Shown here in pieces: positions 1 to 5,005 of a stretch of 5,005 bases of DNA. The number at the start of each line of letters is the position of its first letter. The first letter of the stretch is position 1. The notes under the pieces were generated by a model that searched no databases, was not told where the DNA came from, and saw only the letters and a program-made list of their open reading frames with translations. This DNA is from Chlamydiota bacterium. Its GTDB lineage: Bacteria; Chlamydiota; Chlamydiia; Chlamydiales; JAJFMB01. The translations under genes and the position numbers were made by a program. Location: assembly GCA_021772355.1 (NCBI GenBank), contig JAJFMB010000264.1, positions 1 through 5,005 on the forward strand, written 5' to 3'.

Positions 1-384
1 TTTTAAAAAGTCAACGGCAGCTAGCACATCGCCTGCAAACTCCTCAGTCGTTCCTTGAGAAATATCTCCGGTCGAATCCCCAGTACCACGATCATCATAA
101 CGCAGTACAATAATACCCTTTTCCACAAGTTGATCCGCTAGGGTCTTATATACCTTAAAACCTGCTACTTCTCCATCCCTTGTATGAGCGCCGCTTCCTG
201 AAATAAGAACAACAGCAGGAAACTTTCCTTGCTTATTCGGAACTGATAAAGTACCTGAGAAGGATAAATCACCATTTTTGAAGGTAATTTCTTCTTCGTT
301 AACGGTTTTATGCTCTTTTGAACAACTGCTGATAAAGAAGACGACTAGAAATAAAGGGAGAACAACTTTCAGGATATTTTTCAT
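1..384 (-). CDS. Alpha/beta hydrolase lipoprotein, N-terminal part (runs off left edge)
   Basis: The ATG at 384-382 opens a frame that stays open to base 1, giving the first 128 residues; the C-terminal part is outside the window. Residues 4-20 are a hydrophobic signal segment ending in the lipobox I18-S19-S20-C21, so export and lipidation at Cys21 are likely. After a short polar linker, a beta strand (residues 57-61, AVVLI) leads into a glycine-rich SGSG turn at 62-65, the usual oxyanion-hole position. The stretch LRYDDRGTGDSTG at 94-106 is typical of the serine aminopeptidase/S33-like alpha/beta hydrolases. TTEEFAGDVLAAVDFL at 112-127 matches the helix that follows it in that family. The catalytic Ser, Asp and His should lie further downstream, so activity cannot be judged. 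The start overlaps the metG stop in an ATGA, and a purine-rich AAGGAAG sits 9 bases upstream. The fold is fairly sure, the substrate is unknown, and secretion to the cell envelope is inferred from the signal sequence. Confidence 0.85.
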   Translation of the reverse strand, partial: MKNILKVVLPLFLVVFFISSCSKEHKTVNEEEITFKNGDLSFSGTLSVPNKQGKFPAVVLISGSGAHTRDGEVAGFKVYKTLADQLVEKGIIVLRYDDRGTGDSTGDISQGTTEEFAGDVLAAVDFLK

Positions 385-2420
385 GACACCACACTTCCTT
401 TGGGGAGGTTTTGCACTGATAGGACTTCCAAAGCTTTTTCATCGGCACCGGCCAAAATCATCCCTTGACTTTCGACACCCATTAACTTCGCTGGTTTCAA
501 GTTAGCCACAACAACTACTTTTTTTCCAATAAGTTCTTCCGGTTGATAATGTTGGCTGATACCAGAAACTACAGTACGAACATCAATACCAATATCTACC
601 TGTAGCTGCAATAATTTCTTACTTTTCGGTAGAGCAGTGGCACTCGTAATGATTCCGACGCGTAAGTCAAGCTTTTCAAAGTCAGGAAATTCAATCTGCT
701 GTTTTAATGGAGTGTAGGATACTTCTTTTTCTACGGTATTTGACATTTGATGTAATTTATCCAGTTCTTGTTGAATTTGTTCATCTTCAATTTTGGCAAA
801 CAATATTGTTGGCTCAAGAAGTTTTTGATGCGTCGGCAAAGGGGTATTCATCACAGTTTCCCAGCCGACTGTTTCTAAAGACTCGTTATTTCCAAGCATT
901 TTCCACACAGAGGAGGCTGTTTCTGGAATGATTGGATAAGAGATAAGAGCTAACGCCTTCAAACACTCCAAACAACACGCAATTGTCGTTTCCATTTTTC
1001 CACGAGTCGCGTCCAATTTAGCGTCTTTCCACGGACTTTTCTTCTCAAAGTAAACATTTCCCAACTGCGCCAATTCCATAATCAACTGACTAGCGCGACG
1101 CAATCGAAACGACTGATAACTTTCTCGCGCTTGAGAGACAAGTTCTTTAATTTGTTCCAGAAATTCTTGATCCACCTCTTCAACGTGAAGCGTTTGTGGA
1201 ATACTCCCCTCGCAATTATTACGGGCAAAAACTAAGACGCGATTAACCAAATTTCCGTACTTACCCAGAAGCTCAGAGTTACAACGCAACTGAAAGTCTT
1301 TCCACGTAAACTCTGAGTCTGAACTTTCAGGTGCATTAGAAGCGATAGCGTAACGGATTTGATCTGCCGTATAACGAGAAAAGAAATCTTCGAGATCAAT
1401 ATACCATCCTTCGGATTTGCTAAATTTACGTCCTTCGAGATTGTAAAACTCGTTTGCCGGCAACTCATCGACTAGTTTAAAAGGCTGGTTTTGACCCATC
1501 GTCATCGCCGGAAAAATAACCGCATGAAAGGGAATATTATCCTTTCCAATAAACTGCACTAGCTTAGTTTTTTCATCGCACCAATACTCTTTCCACTTTT
1601 CAGGATCGCCTATCTTTTGAGCCCACTCCATTGTAGAAGAGATGTAACCGATAGGAGCATCAAACCATACATAAAGAACCTTTCCCTCCGTATTAGGCAA
1701 GGGAATGTCTACTCCCCACTTTGAATCGCGGGTAATAGCTCTCGGGTGTAGATTGCGGATATAGTGTTTGATAAAGTTAACAACATTCGGCTTCCACTCT
1801 TTAGACTCTATCCATTGCGAAAGACGCTCTTTAAATTTATCAAGTAGAATGAACCAATGCTTTGTTTGCCGTAAAGTAAGAGGAGCTTTTGTAAGCTTTG
1901 ATTTAGGATTTTTTAAGTCTGTCGCTTCATAACTTGCTCCACACTGAGGACACTCATCTCCTCGCGCTTGGTCATACCCACAGCGAGGACAAGTCCCTAC
2001 AACATACCTATCGGCTAAAAAACCGCCGTCTTCCTCAGAATAGAGCTGGTCCGTGACCTTGGGTTCAATATTTCCATTTTCGAAAAGGTCGGTAAAATAC
2101 TGTTGAACAGGTTGCTTATGCCCCTCCCATGTAGTACGAGAAAAGTGATCAAAGGAAAAATTAAGTTTTTCGAAAAGTCCCACGTTAACGTGATGAAAAA
2201 TGTCGACATGTTCTTTAGGAGTTCGACCCGCAAGGTCGGCACTAAGAGTGATTGCGACGCCATATTCATCAGATCCGCAAATATAAAGCACATCGTTTTT
2301 TAATAACCGCTGGAAACGAGCATAACAATCACCCGGCAAATATGCTCCGGCAATATGTCCAAAATGCAAAGGGCCGTTCGCATAAGGCAAACCGGAGGTG
2401 ATCAGAATTTTTTCTTTCAT
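381..2420 (-). CDS. metG: Methionyl-tRNA synthetase with C-terminal tRNA-binding domain
   Basis: This cytoplasmic class I aminoacyl-tRNA synthetase charges tRNA-Met and initiator tRNA with methionine, using ATP. The protein has 679 residues. The N-terminal catalytic domain opens with TSGLPYANGPLHFGH; HFGH at 19-22 is the HIGH signature. A zinc knuckle with C144, C147, C157 and C160 (CPRCG...CPQCG) lies in the connective peptide, marking the four-cysteine (E. coli MetG-like) form. VWFDAPIGY at 251-259 lines the methionine pocket, and KFSKS at 332-336 is the KMSKS loop. The alpha-helical anticodon-binding domain spans roughly 370-530, with P463-W464 at the place of the E. coli anticodon-contacting Pro-Trp. 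Residues about 578-679 form a Trbp111/EMAP-like OB domain (FEKLDLRVGIITSA, VVSGISQHY, VVVVANLKPAKLMGVESQGM), used in other MetG proteins for dimerisation and tRNA binding. The start ATG follows the stop of the membrane-protein gene after one base and has no clear Shine-Dalgarno, so coupling is likely. The stop overlaps the hydrolase start by four bases. The identification is firm. Confidence 0.98.
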   Translation of the reverse strand: MKEKILITSGLPYANGPLHFGHIAGAYLPGDCYARFQRLLKNDVLYICGSDEYGVAITLSADLAGRTPKEHVDIFHHVNVGLFEKLNFSFDHFSRTTWEGHKQPVQQYFTDLFENGNIEPKVTDQLYSEEDGGFLADRYVVGTCPRCGYDQARGDECPQCGASYEATDLKNPKSKLTKAPLTLRQTKHWFILLDKFKERLSQWIESKEWKPNVVNFIKHYIRNLHPRAITRDSKWGVDIPLPNTEGKVLYVWFDAPIGYISSTMEWAQKIGDPEKWKEYWCDEKTKLVQFIGKDNIPFHAVIFPAMTMGQNQPFKLVDELPANEFYNLEGRKFSKSEGWYIDLEDFFSRYTADQIRYAIASNAPESSDSEFTWKDFQLRCNSELLGKYGNLVNRVLVFARNNCEGSIPQTLHVEEVDQEFLEQIKELVSQARESYQSFRLRRASQLIMELAQLGNVYFEKKSPWKDAKLDATRGKMETTIACCLECLKALALISYPIIPETASSVWKMLGNNESLETVGWETVMNTPLPTHQKLLEPTILFAKIEDEQIQQELDKLHQMSNTVEKEVSYTPLKQQIEFPDFEKLDLRVGIITSATALPKSKKLLQLQVDIGIDVRTVVSGISQHYQPEELIGKKVVVVANLKPAKLMGVESQGMILAGADEKALEVLSVQNLPKGSVVS
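394..400 (-). promoter_or_regulatory. Ribosome binding site of the hydrolase, inside metG
   Basis: AAGGAAG on the minus strand lies 9 bases before the ATG at 384 and within the last codons of metG. With the ATGA overlap (384-381) it supports this start and suggests translation coupled to termination on metG. Confidence 0.6.
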
Positions 2421-2421
2421 A

Positions 2422-3015
2422 TTATTTAATGGGTTTTTGTACGATGAGAACTTCTAAATTTGTGTCGGGCACCACTTGCCACCCCAAAAGTACTTTTTTT
2501 TCAAAATCTACATAGAGGGGTCCCGGTGATGCAAAGGCGTATTCAGGTTCTATCATTTTTGGAATTACATGAGGACAAGATTTGATAGTTTGATAACCTT
2601 CCAAAGTTGCATGACAGGCACGAATAGAATCTTGCTGATCAAGCGTCAAACTTCCCCAAGAAACATATAGACCTGGATACCTTCTTTTAAGGAAGCTCCA
2701 ATCCACATTTATGTTATCAAACCAATTGACAGCATCCGGAAAAATGCGACCGGTTTCGCGACAGACAGCAGCGCGGTTAATATCAAAGATACGATTATCA
2801 TACTCATGCCTATCATAAAGCATTCGATAGATTTTCTCTTTTGCAGCATATGACAGATCAGAACCTCGTCTTAACGGTAGACCGCTATAAGGACTAATAC
2901 CGGGTTTTTTGGTACTCACCCAGTAGGTGAACCAAAAAAAAGCAAACAGCAAAAAAAGCGCAAATATCACTGCAAAAGCAAATAAGACAACATCTACCCG
3001 GTCTAGATATTCCAT
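2422..3015 (-). CDS. Membrane-anchored protein of unknown function between rpoZ-like gene and metG
   Basis: I do not recognise a family for this 197-residue protein. One strongly hydrophobic segment (about residues 9-33, rich in Phe, Ala and Leu) is the only membrane span visible. K36-K37 follow it and R49-R50 come soon after, while the short N-terminus is acidic; by the positive-inside rule the 160-residue C-terminal domain would be cytoplasmic. It has no lipobox and no signal-peptidase site that I can see. The soluble part is rich in aromatic and charged residues and holds notable blocks: ISPYSGLPLRRGSDLSYAAK (40-59), CRETGRIFPDAVNWF (85-99) and WGSLTLDQQDSIRACH (120-135). It has three cysteines, C85, C134 and C147, which are not spaced as a zinc finger. 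The ATG lies 11 bases after the rpoZ-like stop and the TAA is one base before the metG ATG, placing it within the operon. Its unbroken length, tight junctions and family-like motif blocks argue for a real gene. Function is unknown. Confidence 0.85.
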   Translation of the reverse strand: MEYLDRVDVVLFAFAVIFALFLLFAFFWFTYWVSTKKPGISPYSGLPLRRGSDLSYAAKEKIYRMLYDRHEYDNRIFDINRAAVCRETGRIFPDAVNWFDNINVDWSFLKRRYPGLYVSWGSLTLDQQDSIRACHATLEGYQTIKSCPHVIPKMIEPEYAFASPGPLYVDFEKKVLLGWQVVPDTNLEVLIVQKPIK

Positions 3016-3026
3016 ACTCGCGAAAC

Positions 3027-3311
3027 TTAACCTACTGCTATATTCTGTGTTGGTTCAACGAAGATTTCCTCAACTTTGATCACTTCATTAAGAGATGGTT
3101 CAACCTCTTCAATATCATCAAAATATGCCTTATCCTCTTCAATCTCTTCCAAAACCCAGTGAGCAGGATTTTGTGCATCAGTTTCCACACGAGGGGCTCT
3201 TTCACTTGCAATCATATCTTTAGCAACGTGAATTGCAAAATTCACTAGCTCAAACTGACTGCCAAATTTTTTATTTAATGATTCATTGGTCAGATTTTCG
3301 TGCCTTTCCAT
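3027..3311 (-). CDS. rpoZ: Divergent RNA polymerase omega subunit (rpoZ-like)
   Basis: Omega is the small RNA polymerase subunit that wraps the beta-prime C-terminus and assists core assembly. This 94-residue protein shows the family pattern in its first 60 residues: LTNESLNKKFGSQFELVNFAI (7-27) aligns by eye with the E. coli omega stretch containing VEKIGNRFDLVLVAA, and NPAHWVLEEIEE (48-59) with the later KTTVIALREIEE. Residues about 60-88 are a very acidic, lower-complexity tail. The usual Lys-x-Thr-Val-x-Ala-Leu core is replaced by PAHWVLEEI, so the protein is divergent. Position supports the call: it directly follows gmk, as rpoZ does in E. coli and Bacillus. In Chlamydia the gmk-metG interval holds a small gene (CT031, from memory), often labelled hypothetical, which may be its counterpart. 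The start is well supported by AGGAGA 4 bases upstream. The homology is inferred from motif and context, not from a computed alignment. Confidence 0.75.
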   Translation of the reverse strand: MERHENLTNESLNKKFGSQFELVNFAIHVAKDMIASERAPRVETDAQNPAHWVLEEIEEDKAYFDDIEEVEPSLNEVIKVEEIFVEPTQNIAVG

Positions 3312-3315
3312 TTAT

Positions 3316-3321
3316 TCTCCT
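3316..3321 (-). promoter_or_regulatory. Strong Shine-Dalgarno of the rpoZ-like gene, overlapping gmk stop
   Basis: The minus strand reads TAGGAGAATAAATG, in which the AG of the gmk stop TAG begins the AGGAGA box. The box is 4-5 bases from the ATG and is the best Shine-Dalgarno in the window, which fixes the rpoZ-like start. Confidence 0.8.
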
Positions 3322-3919
3322 AAGATAAAATATTACTAACTTTGTGTTCTTCGGCAATTAAAATGCTCTCTAGAATACGGTAGGCAGTGTGGAGGTCATC
3401 ATTAACAAGGCAATAATCATAGTCAGCACTTGTCTTCAATTCATTACTTGCCCACTCTAAACGTTCTTCTATTAGGTTTTCCGTTTCTGTACTACGCAAT
3501 TCCAATCGTCGACGCAACTCCTCAAATGAGGGAGGTTTTACAAATACGTACACAGCAGGCATCTTGCCTCTCAATTTTTTTGCGCCTTGAGTATCGATAA
3601 CGAGGACAACATGTTTTCCACTTTCTAACTGCTCATTCACCCAGGCTTGCGACGTACCATAATGATTCTCATAAATTTTTGCGAATTCCAAAAATTTACC
3701 GTCTTTTATCATTTGCTGAAATTGTTCTTCGGTAACAAAGTGATAATCGACACCATCTATTTCCCCTTCTCGTGGTTCACGTGTCGTGTATGAGACACTT
3801 CTCATCACACAAGGATACTCTTCGACAAGTTGAGTGACCAATGTTGTTTTCCCCGTTCCTGCAGGAGCGCTTAAAACAAACAACAAACCCTTTCTTCTAT
3901 TTCCCAGCTGTTTTTCCAT
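3320..3919 (-). CDS. gmk: Guanylate kinase
   Basis: Guanylate kinase transfers phosphate from ATP to GMP, giving GDP on the route to GTP and dGTP, in the cytoplasm. The 199-residue length is normal for a single-domain bacterial enzyme. The P-loop is SAPAGTGKTT at 17-26, with K24 and T25 as the nucleotide-binding residues; Ala before Pro matches the SAPSGAGKS form of E. coli. The GMP-binding domain follows: SVSYTTREPREGEIDGVDYHF (41-61) with S43, R47, R50 and Y59, then FLEFA with E78 and YGTS at 87-90. The Walker B-like VIDTQGAKKLR lies at 107-117 and carries D109. The arginine-rich lid region RRRLELRSTETENLIEERL (136-154) supplies R138, R142 and R153. Its ATG overlaps the yicC stop by one base (TAATG) and lacks a clear Shine-Dalgarno, suggesting translational coupling to yicC. 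The identification is firm. Confidence 0.98.
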   Translation of the reverse strand: MEKQLGNRRKGLLFVLSAPAGTGKTTLVTQLVEEYPCVMRSVSYTTREPREGEIDGVDYHFVTEEQFQQMIKDGKFLEFAKIYENHYGTSQAWVNEQLESGKHVVLVIDTQGAKKLRGKMPAVYVFVKPPSFEELRRRLELRSTETENLIEERLEWASNELKTSADYDYCLVNDDLHTAYRILESILIAEEHKVSNILS

Positions 3920-4800
3920 TACTCGATATTTTGTATTTGCTGCCTAATTTTCTCGATCACTCCCTTCATCTCTACAGCGAGCATTGAAACTTCTGTTTCA
4001 GCTGTTTTTGATCCAATCGTATTCGCTTCTCGATTGAGCTCTTGTGTCAAGAATTCAATTGTTTTGCCCATGCTTTCTTGTTCGCTCTGCATAATGTTTT
4101 TACATTGATCTAAATGGGATTTAAGTCTGGTGATTTCCTCAGCAATATCAACTTTTTCAGCAAACAGGCAAATCTCTCTTAATATTCTCTCTTCATTCTC
4201 AACACTTCCAGGTACCACTTGCTCGATTCGCTCTTTTAATTTAGTGCGATACTTTTCACTAGAAGAATCCGATTGAGCCGTAATTTTTTCTACCTGTGAA
4301 CCGATTGTAAGCAAGTGTTCTTCTAATTCTTTCTGAAGAGCCGCACCCTCTTTCTTTTTCATGATCATCACAGCATCAAGAGCTAAGTTCACCGTTTCCC
4401 TAAGAGAATCTCTAACCTCCTCCTCAACTCGATCATCTTCCTCGTACTGCAGTATATCAGAGTGATGTGAAAGTAAATCTACATTCGCCATAGGTGCGAC
4501 ATGCAAAGCTTCGGCAATGACATCCCATGCTTCTTTAACCTGCTTTGCAAGGGCGATATTAGGTCTCACAACAAGTGACTGCCCTTTCACAAATACGGCG
4601 CTTACCTTGACTTGTACTTGGCCACGTGTGATACGTTCACTGATCCACTTGCGTATTTCGGTATCGAATCGCCACAATTCTTTTGGGAGGGAGATGTTGA
4701 CTTCAAGATATTTTCGATTAACTGATTGAATCTCTACAACAAAACGTCCAATAGAGGTCTCGATATGAGCGTGGCCATAGGCCGTCATACTTTTCAGCAT
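3919..4800 (-). CDS. yicC: YicC/YloC-family endoribonuclease
   Basis: E. coli YicC and Bacillus YloC belong to this family; E. coli YicC has been reported to cleave RNA, including the small RNA RyhB. The 293-residue length is typical. The YicC_N domain (about 1-155) starts with the family signature MLKSMTAYG (1-9), followed by EIQSVNRKYLEVN (23-35) and the ITRGQVQV turn (57-64). A charged helical middle (about 120-200) leads to the DUF1732 C-terminal domain. Its hallmarks are EICLFAEKVDIAEEITRLKSH (209-229), GKTIEFLTQELNREANTIGS (245-264) and EKIRQQIQNIE at the very C-terminus. The ATG at 4800 was chosen because family members begin a few residues before SMTA; starting at Met5 would trim the signature. 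No good Shine-Dalgarno precedes it. It is the first gene after the promoter at 4872-4844 and overlaps gmk by one base, the order seen in many bacteria. The family is firm; the RNA target here is unknown. Confidence 0.96.
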   Translation of the reverse strand: MLKSMTAYGHAHIETSIGRFVVEIQSVNRKYLEVNISLPKELWRFDTEIRKWISERITRGQVQVKVSAVFVKGQSLVVRPNIALAKQVKEAWDVIAEALHVAPMANVDLLSHHSDILQYEEDDRVEEEVRDSLRETVNLALDAVMIMKKKEGAALQKELEEHLLTIGSQVEKITAQSDSSSEKYRTKLKERIEQVVPGSVENEERILREICLFAEKVDIAEEITRLKSHLDQCKNIMQSEQESMGKTIEFLTQELNREANTIGSKTAETEVSMLAVEMKGVIEKIRQQIQNIE

Positions 4801-4843
4801 TAGGTCGTCGACTTTTGTGTTATTTTATCAAGGGGCAAAAGGA

Positions 4844-4872
4844 AATATACTATAATTTCATTTTAGAGTCAA
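4844..4872 (-). promoter_or_regulatory. Sigma-70-type promoter for the yicC operon
   Basis: The minus strand carries TTGACT (4872-4867), a 17-base spacer and TATATT (4849-4844), close to the sigma-70 consensus in both boxes and in spacing. Transcription would begin about base 4837, leaving a leader of roughly 37 bases before the yicC ATG. The -35 box and spacer lie within the last codons of the upstream gene, whose TAG stop (4852-4850) ends directly against the -10 box. No other good promoter was noticed at the later gene junctions, so this may serve the whole six-gene run. The call is by pattern only. Confidence 0.7.
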
Positions 4873-5005
4873 CGGTTCCACAGTAAATAAAATACTTGCC
4901 ATTGTTATAACCCCAAGGAATATTTTCCATGGTACAACCAAGCTTTTGCTTCGCAGAAATAAGACGCACCTTTTGCGCTTCCTCTTCAGCTTCAAAAAAA
5001 TGATT
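4850..5005 (-). CDS. C-terminal 51 residues of an unrecognised protein (runs off right edge)
   Basis: Reading the minus strand from 5005 gives 51 codons without a stop, ending in TAG at 4852-4850. The fragment begins NHFFEAEEEAQKVRLISAKQ, a charged, probably helical segment, followed by KLGCTMENIPWGYNNG and KYFIYCGTVDSKMKL, which looks like a small beta hairpin with two cysteines and several aromatic residues. Nothing in it points to a family that I can name. The frame is too short to prove coding by itself, but the protein-like composition, the absence of another candidate on either strand here, and the same orientation as the other genes favour a real gene end. The start lies outside the window. 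The yicC promoter overlaps its 3' end, so yicC need not depend on its transcription; no hairpin terminator follows the stop. Confidence 0.65.
   Translation of the reverse strand, partial: NHFFEAEEEAQKVRLISAKQKLGCTMENIPWGYNNGKYFIYCGTVDSKMKL

Noticed and set aside
278..505. Plus-strand open frame of 75 codons across the metG/hydrolase junction
   Set aside because: It is antisense to the lipoprotein signal region and the MetG C-terminus, both of which match known families. It has no domain pattern.
707..931. Plus-strand open frame inside metG
   Set aside because: It is antisense to the MetG anticodon-binding and linker region, with no supporting context.
1232..1468. Second minus-strand frame inside metG
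   Set aside because: It lies out of frame within the well-supported catalytic domain that includes KFSKS; a chance frame.
2015..2303. Minus- and plus-strand frames of 92 and 66 codons over the MetG N-terminal half
   Set aside because: Both shadow the metG reading frame and show no protein-family features.
3016..3026. Possible terminator or promoter in the rpoZ-like/membrane-protein gap
   Set aside because: The gap is only 11 bases with no hairpin, T-run or promoter boxes.
4517..4729. Plus-strand open frame inside yicC
   Set aside because: It is antisense to the conserved YicC_N domain; chance only.
4806..4811. GTCGAC palindrome just before the yicC start
   Set aside because: A six-base palindrome alone is common. 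It has no longer inverted repeat and no T-run, so it is neither a terminator nor a supported operator.
4848..4872. Alternative -10 box TATAGT after TTGACT
   Set aside because: The spacer would be only 12 bases. TATATT at 17 bases fits far better.

Overview
The window is AT-rich and every supportable gene lies on the minus strand, so it reads from right (5005) to left (1). Coding density is almost complete: from the yicC start at 4800 to the window edge at 1, neighbouring genes are separated by at most 11 bases, and two junctions overlap. The order yicC, gmk, rpoZ-like, membrane protein, metG, lipoprotein hydrolase suggests a chlamydia-related (Parachlamydia-like, environmental) bacterium. From memory, a gmk - small hypothetical gene - metG order also occurs in Chlamydia trachomatis (CT030-CT032). 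yicC-gmk-rpoZ neighbourhoods are widespread in other bacteria. The taxon is inferred and cannot be proven from this window.

Layout in transcription order: (1) 5005-4850, the last 51 codons of an unrecognised upstream gene; (2) 4872-4844, a good sigma-70-type promoter whose -35 box and spacer lie inside the end of that gene and whose -10 box directly follows its stop codon; (3) yicC, a putative endoribonuclease; (4) gmk, guanylate kinase, overlapping yicC by one base (TAATG); (5) a 94-residue divergent RNA polymerase omega subunit (rpoZ-like) with a strong ribosome binding site laid over the gmk stop; (6) a 197-residue membrane-anchored protein of unknown function; (7) metG, methionyl-tRNA synthetase with an appended C-terminal tRNA-binding domain, starting one base after the previous stop; (8) the N-terminal part of a lipoprotein alpha/beta hydrolase, overlapping the metG stop in an ATGA and running off the left edge.

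The tight packing suggests a single transcription unit that combines RNA turnover (YicC), GMP phosphorylation (Gmk), transcription (omega) and translation (MetG) with two envelope-associated proteins. No RNA gene, insertion sequence, CRISPR array or terminator was found, and no non-coding stretch exceeds about 50 bases. The parts most worth following up are the uncharacterised membrane protein, the divergent omega, and the truncated genes at the two edges. I saw no clear sign of a novel defence or mobile system.
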